Shown here in pieces: positions 16,490 through 24,857 of a DNA stretch of 64,000 nucleotides (the first letter of the stretch is position 1; every line of letters begins with the position of its first letter). A model generated the notes under the pieces. It worked only from the letters and a program-made list of their open reading frames with translations. It was not told the origin of the DNA and made no database searches. Both the position numbers and the translations under genes were made by a program. The DNA comes from Sphingobacteriales bacterium. GTDB lineage: Bacteria > Bacteroidota > Bacteroidia > Chitinophagales > Chitinophagaceae. The DNA lies in NCBI GenBank assembly GCA_016219985.1, contig JACRJO010000032.1, positions 372,001 to 436,000 on the forward strand, written 5' to 3'.

Positions 16490-17659
16490 ATGTATTTGCT
16501 GAAAATTTTCCTGCTCGTCAGTATCTTCCTCATATTCTATACCTATGCCGGGTATGCGGTTATTGCCTGGCTGCTGACAAAACTAAAACCTTCTCCCCGG
16601 CCCCGGGCAGGTACTGATTCCTCCCTGATTCCCGTATCCCTCGTTATTGCGGCATTTAATGAAGAATCCTGCATTGAAGAAAAAATCGCCAATTGCCTTG
16701 AACTCGACTACCCTGCTTCCGCATTAAACCTGATCTTTATAACGGACGGATCTACGGACCGGACAGCCGAACTGATCAAAAAATATCCCCGGATCATCCA
16801 CCTGCACGAAGACCGGCGGGAAGGAAAAGTGGCCGCCATTCACCGGGCGATGCAGTTTGTCAGCACCCCCGTTGTTATTTTCTCGGATGCCAATACCCTG
16901 CTTAACAAAGAGTCTATTAAAAAAATAGTAACCCATTACCAGGACCCCAGAACCGGCGGAGTGGCCGGTGAAAAAAGGGTCCGTGACCTGGGCAACAACG
17001 AAATCGCCGGCGCCGGCGAAGGCCTGTACTGGAAATACGAATCCCTTTTAAAACAAATCGATTCGGCCTTTTATTCGGTGGTGGGGGCCGCCGGTGAATT
17101 GTTTTCCGTCAGGACAGCCCTCTATTCACACCCGGGAGATGATACCATCCTGGATGATTTCATCATCTCCCTGCATGTCTGCCGGCAAGGCTACAAAGTA
17201 GCTTACGAACCCGGGGCTTATGCTATAGAAAACCCATCGGCTTCCATAAAAGAAGAAAAAAAACGAAAGATACGGATCAGCGCGGGCGCCTTCCAGGCCA
17301 TGCTCCGGATGAAAGACCTGCTTAACCCGTTTAAATATCCGGCACTGGGATTTTTATACCTGTCTCACCGTGTATTCAGGTGGACCCTTTGCCCGCTTCT
17401 CCTGCCCGTCATTTTTTTCCTGAATGCCCTGCTCGTGATTCAACGACCCGATCCCCTGCTATGGACGCTATTGGTCATGCAGCTTATTTTTTATACTTTA
17501 GCCTTTACCGGCTGGTATTTATCCTCCCGGAAAATAACCTTTAAACCGGCCTACCTGGCTTATTATTTCGTATTTATCAATATTTCCCTTTACCAGGGAT
17601 TTTCCCGGTTTTTAAAAGGACATCAGTCGGTCTTATGGGAAAAAGCCAACCGGGCATAA
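16490..17659 (+). CDS. Membrane-anchored family 2 glycosyltransferase
   Basis: The 389-residue protein has an N-terminal membrane span (about 4-28), a cytosolic GT-A domain with VSLVIAAFNEE, the ITDGSTDRT nucleotide loop and the metal-binding SDAN motif, and at least three C-terminal spans (about 290-370). This is the layout of family 2 synthases that build and sometimes extrude polysaccharide. A late E-rich/K-rich segment (KEEKKRKIRI) stands where QxxRW is usual in processive enzymes. It is the first of two + strand GTs at the edge of the EPS locus, 88 bp ahead of the second. The sugar donor cannot be told. Confidence 0.85.
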   Translation: MYLLKIFLLVSIFLIFYTYAGYAVIAWLLTKLKPSPRPRAGTDSSLIPVSLVIAAFNEESCIEEKIANCLELDYPASALNLIFITDGSTDRTAELIKKYPRIIHLHEDRREGKVAAIHRAMQFVSTPVVIFSDANTLLNKESIKKIVTHYQDPRTGGVAGEKRVRDLGNNEIAGAGEGLYWKYESLLKQIDSAFYSVVGAAGELFSVRTALYSHPGDDTILDDFIISLHVCRQGYKVAYEPGAYAIENPSASIKEEKKRKIRISAGAFQAMLRMKDLLNPFKYPALGFLYLSHRVFRWTLCPLLLPVIFFLNALLVIQRPDPLLWTLLVMQLIFYTLAFTGWYLSSRKITFKPAYLAYYFVFINISLYQGFSRFLKGHQSVLWEKANRA

Positions 17660-17747
17660 CCGGGTAAAGCAACCTGTATTGTACCGATCAACATCATAAA
17701 ACCAAGCGCCGATTCACCAGCCTGTTATACCTGACTAACCTTACTTT

Positions 17748-18974
17748 ATGACCGTAGTACACCTGCTAAAGATCCTTTTCATACTCCTGCAAATCATTGT
17801 GGCGGCCTACCTGCTGGTGCCGTTCATCGCCCTGTTGTTCCGGGGAATCCGGCAATTGCTGCATGCACGTAATAAAATAGATAAAATGCCGGTGCTGTTC
17901 GAAAAGGATTTCCGTTTTCATTTTATCATTACGGCGCATGAAGAGACCGCTTTCCTCCCTCCCCTGCTGGACTCCATCCGCAAGCAGACCTATGGCAACC
18001 AGGTAACGTATATCGTTGCCGATTGCTGTGACCCGGCCCTCCGTTTTGATGATGACAAGACTATCACCCTGCACCCCGCCACCCCGCTCAATTCGAAGAT
18101 CAGGTCCATTGAGTATGCCATGGCCGGATTCCGCAGTATCCCGGATGCTATTATCATCCTGGATGCCGACAACCTTATTCATCCCGGTTTTTTAGCTGAG
18201 CTGAATACTTTCTTTAAAAAAGGATACCGGGTGGTACAGGCTAACTTCAAAGCCAAGAATACAGATACGCCCTTTGCGAGAATGGATTCCATGGGCGACT
18301 TATATAATTTCTTTGTGGAACGGGAAATGCGGATGGAAGCAGGGCTTTCTTCTGCGATATGGGGGGCCGGTATTGCGTTTGATTATAACCTGTATAAGGG
18401 GATCCGGTACAAAGATTACCTGGGCGGTTTTGACAAAAAACTGCAAGTCCACCTTGCCTCCCAGGTAAAGCAGATCGCTTTTGCCAAAGACGCCATTCTC
18501 TATGATGAAAAAATAGCCGATGGCAGGGCCCTGGAAAAACAACGAACCCGCTGGATCAGTTCCCAGTTTAAATACCAGAAAGAAAATGTACAGTTCCTGC
18601 TCAAAGCGATAAAGGAGCTGAATATAAACAGGATCTATTTCGGATTTATCAATATCCGGCCGCCGTTGTTCATCCTGCTGGGACTGGCCCTTGCCTTTAT
18701 CGTGATCAACCTGTTCTTCAGTGTTAACAGCAGTATTGCCTGGGTCCTGCTCCTGTTCCTTTTCCTGCTCTCTTTTATCAGTATTATCCGGATCCAGTCA
18801 AAGGATAACCGGTACCTGAAAACATTACTGAATATCCCCCAGTTTATTTTCAGGCAGGTATTAGCCACCTTAAAAATTAAAAAAGCCAGTAAGTCCTTTT
18901 TAAAGACCACCCATACCCAGGTTATTTATATCAACGATATCCTGGAGAAAAAAACTACTTCGCAGGGGCTGTGA
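17748..18974 (+). CDS. Family 2 glycosyltransferase with membrane spans
   Basis: This 408-residue protein starts with a membrane segment (about 8-30), then a GT-A fold with IVADCCD, the ILDADN metal-binding motif near residue 141 and QRTRW near residue 265, which fits the QxxRW signature of processive GT2 enzymes. Two or three spans follow (about 300-345). It probably shares a transcript with the GT upstream. Its 3' end overlaps the convergent TolC-like gene by 20 bp, an arrangement that leaves no room for separate terminators. Confidence 0.85.
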   Translation: MTVVHLLKILFILLQIIVAAYLLVPFIALLFRGIRQLLHARNKIDKMPVLFEKDFRFHFIITAHEETAFLPPLLDSIRKQTYGNQVTYIVADCCDPALRFDDDKTITLHPATPLNSKIRSIEYAMAGFRSIPDAIIILDADNLIHPGFLAELNTFFKKGYRVVQANFKAKNTDTPFARMDSMGDLYNFFVEREMRMEAGLSSAIWGAGIAFDYNLYKGIRYKDYLGGFDKKLQVHLASQVKQIAFAKDAILYDEKIADGRALEKQRTRWISSQFKYQKENVQFLLKAIKELNINRIYFGFINIRPPLFILLGLALAFIVINLFFSVNSSIAWVLLLFLFLLSFISIIRIQSKDNRYLKTLLNIPQFIFRQVLATLKIKKASKSFLKTTHTQVIYINDILEKKTTSQGL

Positions 18975-19665
18975 TCTTTGCTAGTGCATCTTCCAGCGAC
19001 ATGCCAATCAGTGTTTCCAGCTGGTACTTGGCATTGTTCACATCCTTCAGCAAACCAATTTTTTTAACCAGCTCCGCGTTGTAGCGCCGGGAGGCATCTG
19101 TAAAAGCCTGCAGCCCGATCTCATTTTTGGCAAATTTGGCCTCTGCCTCTTTTAATAACACATTCTCATCCTGGAGGATCGTTTCATGAAGTGCCAATAA
19201 ATATTTATCCGCCTGGTAGACCTGGTATTGCATCTTTATGGCTTCCCGGGTTTCCTCCACCTGGGCATCTTTTAACGCCTCGGCCATCTCGTAATTTCCC
19301 CGGGCGATCTGTACATCTTTTGCTTTGGAAAAGAAAAAGCCAAGCGGCAGTGTCAGTCCCAGGTTATACCGCGGGAAAAATATATTGTTCTGGGTACTGC
19401 TGGTGCTTTTAATATTGGCCTCGTTCAGGTTAAAAGAGGCGCTCATATTGTTTAACCAGGCCGCCTTATTTTTCTGTACTTCAAATTTTTTAACAAGGAT
19501 ATCCTTATCGGCCAGTTTAACACGCTTATTGTTCAGGGCAAAATCAGCCAGTTTATCTGCCAGGGAGTCCTGCAGGTTAAACCCGGGATTGCCCAGGGAA
19601 TCCGCCAGGGATTGCGCATTTGAACTCACGGCGATTAACAGCAAAAATGAAAATACAAGTTTCAT
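18955..19665 (-). CDS. Half-length TolC-like outer-membrane protein
   Basis: The 236-residue product has a signal peptide (cut near SNAQ, residue 18), then long amphipathic heptad-like helices with segments such as EAEAKFAKNEIGLQAF and NAKYQLETLIG, typical of one TolC/OEP repeat. Full TolC family members have two repeats and over 400 residues, so this is half size. It could assemble as a higher-order oligomer or be a periplasmic adaptor. It is the last gene of the minus-strand EPS operon, 18 bp after the polymerase, suggesting an export role. Confidence 0.7.
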   Translation of the reverse strand: MKLVFSFLLLIAVSSNAQSLADSLGNPGFNLQDSLADKLADFALNNKRVKLADKDILVKKFEVQKNKAAWLNNMSASFNLNEANIKSTSSTQNNIFFPRYNLGLTLPLGFFFSKAKDVQIARGNYEMAEALKDAQVEETREAIKMQYQVYQADKYLLALHETILQDENVLLKEAEAKFAKNEIGLQAFTDASRRYNAELVKKIGLLKDVNNAKYQLETLIGMSLEDALAKITAPAK

Positions 19666-19683
19666 ATATCTGGTTTTAATTGT

Positions 19684-21117
19684 CTATTTATCGAGGTGCT
19701 TGGCTCTGGCAATTAAAGCCAGGAAAGAATAAAACAGGAAGCAGCCGGGGACCTGCCCGATTGCATCCTGCCCGTATTGCGCAATGACGAACGCGAAAAC
19801 ACAGGCAACGGCTGCCAATAATGTCATTTTAAGAAACCGGTTCCTCGCAGAATAGAAGGCGTGAACCCCTGCTTGCAAAATAATAAAATAAAGCAAACAT
19901 TGCAAGAAAAAGCCAACCCAACCGGTCTCGACGGCCGTCTTTACAAACCCGCTGTCCGGGGGAAATCCCGCCAACTGATGCGATGGATTGTATTCAAGTC
20001 CTGCAATCCCGCTGGTGGCCAGTCCCCCGCCCAGGGGATTCCGGTAAATGTAGGGCTGAATAAATTTCCGGTTTTCATCCCGCACTTTCAGGGAAGCATC
20101 ATCCGAAAATTCAAATGTAGACCGGATCCGGTTAATTGTATTGTTGCCATAAATGGGGCCGTATAAAATAAAGGCAAAGCCCAGGAAAAAAAAGCAGGCA
20201 AAGATCAGGGTGCTCCGGTTGGTCAGTGTCATTAAAATATAAAGTGCAATACCGGCAGCGATAACAAAATAGGCCGTCCGGGTGCCGGAATAAGCCACCC
20301 CCAGCACCACAAAAATATTAATGAGCAGGTAGAAGATTTTCACTTTCCTTTTCCTGGCCATTGACATTAATACAAAAAGCACCACCGCGCTGGTCGCCAT
20401 GGTGATCCCATACGCCGCGGGGTCGGACAAAATGGAGAACTTGCGAAACAATCCATTGTCCAGGAAATAAAGTCCTGCGCGGCCCGGTACACTCCACACC
20501 CAATCCAGTTCAAAATCGAAAAACCCAAACCATTCCTGGTAACACCCGTAAATACCTGCCAGCACCGCCAGCACGATCCAGTAGCTGATAAAAAAAATGA
20601 CTTTCCGGATATCCGAAAATACATTCAGGGCAATAAAATAAATAATCACAAACTGGATAAACTTCCGGAGGACAAAAAACCATCCCGCCACCGATGCCAT
20701 ATTAGGATTAAAAACCTGAGCAATGATGAAAATCGTATAAACCAGGTAGGCATAGGTGATCAGGTGACCGGTACTGGCATATAATGACTCCCGCCTGATC
20801 GTTTTATTGATCAGCATACCCAGGAAACTGGCCCAGACCAATATATCCACAACGTAGCCGGAAGGGAAGGCCTGGCCCGCCAGCCGGCCCAGGTAAAAAA
20901 TGAAAAAGCCCAGTGTCAGTGCGGCATAAAAGCCAAACACATAATTAATAAGCGAATACAACACGACCGCGGTTCCCAGCAGCCCCGCGATAATCACCGC
21001 CCCCATTTCCGCACCGAGGTACGAGATGACTGCGGCAACCCCTATTGCCAGGATGGCAATAAACAACCCGATGAACAGCATCCTGTTTTTATTATTCCTG
21101 AAAATTGTGGTTGCCAT
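19684..21117 (-). CDS. O-antigen ligase/polymerase (Wzy-type) family protein
   Basis: The 477-residue polytopic protein has about eleven hydrophobic segments and a large periplasmic loop (residues ~345-400) with NPSHQLAGFPPDSGF followed by VETGWVGF, as in the Wzy_C/O-antigen ligase family. GTRTAYF before the loop is also typical. It would polymerize undecaprenyl-linked repeat units at the outer face of the inner membrane, or ligate them to an acceptor. It sits in the EPS operon between the tiny membrane ORF and the TolC-like gene. Polymerase is favoured over ligase because of the flippase and chain-length genes beside it. Confidence 0.85.
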   Translation of the reverse strand: MATTIFRNNKNRMLFIGLFIAILAIGVAAVISYLGAEMGAVIIAGLLGTAVVLYSLINYVFGFYAALTLGFFIFYLGRLAGQAFPSGYVVDILVWASFLGMLINKTIRRESLYASTGHLITYAYLVYTIFIIAQVFNPNMASVAGWFFVLRKFIQFVIIYFIALNVFSDIRKVIFFISYWIVLAVLAGIYGCYQEWFGFFDFELDWVWSVPGRAGLYFLDNGLFRKFSILSDPAAYGITMATSAVVLFVLMSMARKRKVKIFYLLINIFVVLGVAYSGTRTAYFVIAAGIALYILMTLTNRSTLIFACFFFLGFAFILYGPIYGNNTINRIRSTFEFSDDASLKVRDENRKFIQPYIYRNPLGGGLATSGIAGLEYNPSHQLAGFPPDSGFVKTAVETGWVGFFLQCLLYFIILQAGVHAFYSARNRFLKMTLLAAVACVFAFVIAQYGQDAIGQVPGCFLFYSFLALIARAKHLDK

Positions 21118-21126
21118 AAATTACGG

Positions 21127-21234
21127 TTACAGAAATAATACCTTAATAAAAATAAAGCTCATCACAATCACCAGGAACACGGTAATCACTATTTCCTGGA
21201 TCTGGTTATCCGAGTATTTTTTTTCCGTGCTCAT
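21127..21234 (-). CDS. Tiny 35-residue single-span membrane protein in the EPS operon
   Basis: The ATG at 21234 overlaps the stop of the upstream glycosyltransferase by 4 bp (ATGA), and the stop is 9 bp before the polymerase start, so it fills the only gap between them. The product has a polar N-terminus (MSTEKKYSDNQIQE) and one strongly hydrophobic helix (IVITVFLVIVMSFIFIKVLF, residues 15-34). The tight coupling and the amphipathic-to-hydrophobic pattern argue for a real gene. It may stabilize the polymerase or another membrane protein of the pathway. No family is recognised. Confidence 0.6.
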   Translation of the reverse strand: MSTEKKYSDNQIQEIVITVFLVIVMSFIFIKVLFL

Positions 21235-22412
21235 GTTCCATGTGATTTATTATACGCCGCATATATTTTTTCCACCGAACTTTCCCAGGTGTGTGACAGG
21301 GCGAACTGCTGGCGCTGCCTGCTTAATTCCCGGTCATCCGTTTCCGCCAGCGCTTTCTCAATTCCGGCCTCGTATTCTTCCATACCCGTACACAGGTGTA
21401 CCCAGGGGAGAAAGGATTTCATAAAATCGGTGTAGGTAGCCACCACCGGTTTCCCCATGGCCAGGTACTCATCGATCTTCCGGGGGTAGTTTCCCATGGT
21501 CACTTCATTGACCAGCTGGGGATTGATACATACCTGAAAGCCGGATACATAAGAAGCCAGATCCTTTTCCTCCTTTCGCCCCAGGAACTTTACATTGGGC
21601 AGGGAATGCAGGCTGCTCGCCTGAAACGGTTCATCCTCCGGGCCCACAAAAACCCAATTCCAGTCCGCCCGCCTGGCCGCCAGCTTCTCCAGCAGGCTGA
21701 TGTCAAGACGATAATGGACCAATGCCCCGACATAACCGACCACGGGTCCCTTTATTTCCTTTAACTCCGCCGGTATCGTATAAGTCCCAGCGGGGTTAAA
21801 ATAAGTAAAATCACATCCCTGCCCGATATCATAGGAGTTCTTATTAAACCGCGCTCCGTAATCAGCGAGGAAAGAAGAATTGGCTACTACAACATCTGCC
21901 TGTTCAATAACCTCCTGCTCCACACGCGCCCCGTGTTTCCGAAAATATTTTTGAGTGACCAGGTAATCGCGGATATAATAAATGAATGTACTTACCCGGA
22001 GATAACGGGTCAGCAAATGTGACCGGAAGAAATCATTGTCCACGAATAAAACCGGGTCCTTAAATCCCAGTTGCGAACAAGCCTCCCGGATATCACGGGC
22101 AAAACGCCGGGCATTTACCCCCGAAAACCAGTTATACAGCCAGCCCGGTAACCAGTTGATCGACTCCAGCACCGAGGCCGGGGTGAATACCCATAAATTT
22201 TCACTGGCCCGGGTGATACCCTGCCGGGCCGGTTGCCCGGTTTTCCCGTGACGGTTCAGCATTTTCCTCAGTCCGGCGGCCCGGTCCGGGGCCCGGTTGA
22301 CATATAAAACCCGGTTTTGCCCGGCAAACTCCTTCGCAATATTGATACAATTACTTCCTATATCGCTGTCCCAGGACTGCAGGCTCAAGACAATAATATC
22401 CTTGTTCACCAT
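21231..22412 (-). CDS. GT4-type glycosyltransferase
   Basis: The 393-residue protein has two Rossmann halves. The C-terminal half carries a GT-B nucleotide-sugar pocket (VFVGPEDEPF, then GRKEEKDLASYVSGFQVCIN and the acceptor-donor loop KIDEYLAMGKPVVAT). The E-x7-E type arrangement and overall length fit the GT4 family. It is probably cytosolic and adds one sugar during repeat-unit assembly. The gene follows the flippase by 5 bp and overlaps the tiny membrane ORF. Confidence 0.85.
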   Translation of the reverse strand: MVNKDIIVLSLQSWDSDIGSNCINIAKEFAGQNRVLYVNRAPDRAAGLRKMLNRHGKTGQPARQGITRASENLWVFTPASVLESINWLPGWLYNWFSGVNARRFARDIREACSQLGFKDPVLFVDNDFFRSHLLTRYLRVSTFIYYIRDYLVTQKYFRKHGARVEQEVIEQADVVVANSSFLADYGARFNKNSYDIGQGCDFTYFNPAGTYTIPAELKEIKGPVVGYVGALVHYRLDISLLEKLAARRADWNWVFVGPEDEPFQASSLHSLPNVKFLGRKEEKDLASYVSGFQVCINPQLVNEVTMGNYPRKIDEYLAMGKPVVATYTDFMKSFLPWVHLCTGMEEYEAGIEKALAETDDRELSRQRQQFALSHTWESSVEKIYAAYNKSHGT

Positions 22413-22417
22413 AGTTA

Positions 22418-23755
22418 TTATTTCTGTCGTTTAAAATACTGGCGCAGCATCCGGAAATATTCCGGGTAAAGCTTTGCCACATAACCGAACACCCCCGTTA
22501 ACCTGACTCCCAGCACGCGGTTCAGTATCACCTGAGTGATAATGAACAACAGCAGGTAAGAAGACAATGTTCCCATGGCCGCTCCCCGCATCCCAAAATT
22601 GGAAATAAAAAACAGGTTCGACAAGATATTGTACACCGAAAAAGAAAACATCAGCCAGAAATTTACATGTGGCCTCCCCTTAGCATCCATGATATTGCCG
22701 AATTGCTTGATAAATGGCAAAAATAATGCGTAAAAAATGACCAGCCGAAGGATCAGTTTCCCCGGTAAGTAGTTCTTACCCACCAGTATGGTGATTATTT
22801 CCTCTGAAAACAGCAGCACCATCAATATCACCGGCAGTATGAATGTAAGCGCCGCGGCAACTGTTTTTTCGTAGATCTTCCGCAGGTCCTCATTGGTGCC
22901 GTTTTTTACCAGCTGGGCCGCTTTGGGGAACATCATATCCCCCAGCACCTGTGAAGGAATATCGGCAAAATTCAATATCCGGGCACCCGTATTATAATAA
23001 GACAATGCCACGGTGGATACATACCGGGCCGTCATAAAGCTGTCGGTGCTGACAAATACCAGTGAAAAAAAGTTATTCCCCAGGACATATTTCCCGTAAT
23101 GCAAAAACTCTTTTAACATAAGCGGGCTGTGCCGGAATGAAATCAACCCATATTGCCGGTAAAAGAAATAGCCGGCCAGCAGGCCCGGTACCAGGGAAGC
23201 CGCATATAATAATACGGCGCTCCCCAGGCTGAGTTTATAGCCCGACAGGAAAAAACCGAGAACTGTCAGCAGGAAGAAACCGTTGCGGAGAAAATACATC
23301 CAGAAGATGGCCCTGAAATCTGTCTTGGAATACAGGAAATTCTCACAATAGGAGAACGCCACCAATAAAACCAGGCCGATGGCATAATACCGGAGCATTT
23401 CTTTCAATCCCGGGGAGTTAAAAAGATGTTCCAGGTAACCGCCAAAGAACAGGCAAACAATAAGCAGCAAGGCCGTGAATAAAAAATTCGTAGTTAAGGC
23501 CGCTGCATCAACTGCCGGGTGCAGGTCATCCGGTCTCGAATTAATAAATAAAATATAGCCATTCCTTACAAGCGCATTCCGGCAGGTCTCAAAAATGGAA
23601 GTAATAATGATAAATAGCCCCCAAACCCCGAATTCGTCCGGGATAAAGTTCCGGGCCAGGATCATAAAGGCCAGCAGCCCCAGCAATATGGATGTCAGCT
23701 TCTGGAGCATCGCATATTTCCCTGCATTCACCCAATACGAGTAGCGGCGGCTCAT
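22418..23755 (-). CDS. Wzx-type oligosaccharide flippase (MOP family)
   Basis: The 445-residue protein has about twelve to fourteen hydrophobic spans with a conserved N-terminal KYAMLQKLTSILLG and FGVWGLFIIITSIFE typical of polysaccharide-biosynthesis MOP exporters. It would translocate the lipid-linked repeat unit from the cytoplasmic to the periplasmic face. It overlaps the acyltransferase stop by 4 bp (ATGA) and is followed by the GT4 gene, so translation of the block is coupled. Confidence 0.88.
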   Translation of the reverse strand: MSRRYSYWVNAGKYAMLQKLTSILLGLLAFMILARNFIPDEFGVWGLFIIITSIFETCRNALVRNGYILFINSRPDDLHPAVDAAALTTNFLFTALLLIVCLFFGGYLEHLFNSPGLKEMLRYYAIGLVLLVAFSYCENFLYSKTDFRAIFWMYFLRNGFFLLTVLGFFLSGYKLSLGSAVLLYAASLVPGLLAGYFFYRQYGLISFRHSPLMLKEFLHYGKYVLGNNFFSLVFVSTDSFMTARYVSTVALSYYNTGARILNFADIPSQVLGDMMFPKAAQLVKNGTNEDLRKIYEKTVAAALTFILPVILMVLLFSEEIITILVGKNYLPGKLILRLVIFYALFLPFIKQFGNIMDAKGRPHVNFWLMFSFSVYNILSNLFFISNFGMRGAAMGTLSSYLLLFIITQVILNRVLGVRLTGVFGYVAKLYPEYFRMLRQYFKRQK

Positions 23756-24840
23756 GATTTTTTGAAGGGTTTAATCAGGGAAAAAACATAATACATCTGC
23801 CATTTTTGGGTGAGCCGGTAGAGGGCTACCGGTATCAGGATGCCCAGCAATAAGCTTACCGGTAAAATAAGCAATACTTCCTGAATATGAAATACCTGCA
23901 GGAAAACAATGCGTACAAAAGCAATAACCAGCAAATGCAATATGTAAATATAAAGGGAATATTTCCCGATCCGTGACAACCATTGAGCGGTTTTTAACCC
24001 GTGCAGGATCCGGCTGGCCAGGTAATAGACAAAACAAGCGATCCAGATAATCATCAAATACGGTATCAGTTGCCATACCGACCCGCTGGCATAATCTGGC
24101 CCGGTGGTCCTCAGCCAGTAAAGCTGCCCCAGGATAAAAACGGGCAACACCAGCAGGAAGCAAATGACCAATTTCCGGATGGTCAGTCCTTCCAGGCTTA
24201 CAATCCGGTCATAAAATAAGGAGCCGGAAACCAAAAATATATAATGATAAAAGACATCCGACAGGATGCTGTAGTCTGCTATATAATGACTGGACAAATG
24301 AAGTAAAACCGCAAGAGCCAGGTGAAGAATGGGAAACCGGGATAAGGAGCGGTGTAATAAGAGGTACAGCACCGTTGTATTAAACAAGGCCAGCAAATAC
24401 CACATATGATCCAGTTCCCGGGGTTGCGTAAGAATGTACCAATAATCCGAAGCCGTCCGGTCGGAATTGGTGTACTTATTTAAAAAAAGTTGAATCGTAA
24501 TGAGGATAAAGGCCCAGAGGAAATAAGGGTACAGCAGGTTGCCCGCCTTTTTCAGCAGAATTTCCTTTACCGGGTACCGGCTCATGGACCCGGCTAAAAA
24601 CACCCCGGATAATAAAAAGAATACCGGCATCCGGACATTATACAGGAATTCCTGCACGGCATATAAGGGGGGCAGCACTTCAACACCGGCCCGTTTCAGC
24701 CCTACCAGTGTATGCCTGTACACCACTAAAAGGATGGCGATTCCTCTTGCATAATCCACCCATCCCAGCCTCCCGGATTTAACTAAGGTGCTCTTTGGGG
24801 TCAACTGGTTACGATCCTCATGAGGAGCTGTAGAAGACAA
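23752..24840 (-). CDS. Membrane acyltransferase (acyltransferase 3 family)
   Basis: The 362-residue protein has about ten spans. Near the N-terminus is WVDYARGIAILLVVYRH, with His43 in the position of the catalytic histidine of this family, which moves acyl groups from donors to exported sugars. The best start is TTG at 24840; no in-frame ATG lies before the motif. It probably O-acetylates or succinylates the EPS. It overlaps the flippase start by 4 bp and follows the Wzc-like gene by 17 bp. Confidence 0.85.
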   Translation of the reverse strand: MSSTAPHEDRNQLTPKSTLVKSGRLGWVDYARGIAILLVVYRHTLVGLKRAGVEVLPPLYAVQEFLYNVRMPVFFLLSGVFLAGSMSRYPVKEILLKKAGNLLYPYFLWAFILITIQLFLNKYTNSDRTASDYWYILTQPRELDHMWYLLALFNTTVLYLLLHRSLSRFPILHLALAVLLHLSSHYIADYSILSDVFYHYIFLVSGSLFYDRIVSLEGLTIRKLVICFLLVLPVFILGQLYWLRTTGPDYASGSVWQLIPYLMIIWIACFVYYLASRILHGLKTAQWLSRIGKYSLYIYILHLLVIAFVRIVFLQVFHIQEVLLILPVSLLLGILIPVALYRLTQKWQMYYVFSLIKPFKKS

Positions 24841-24857
24841 TGTGAAAATGTTTAAAC

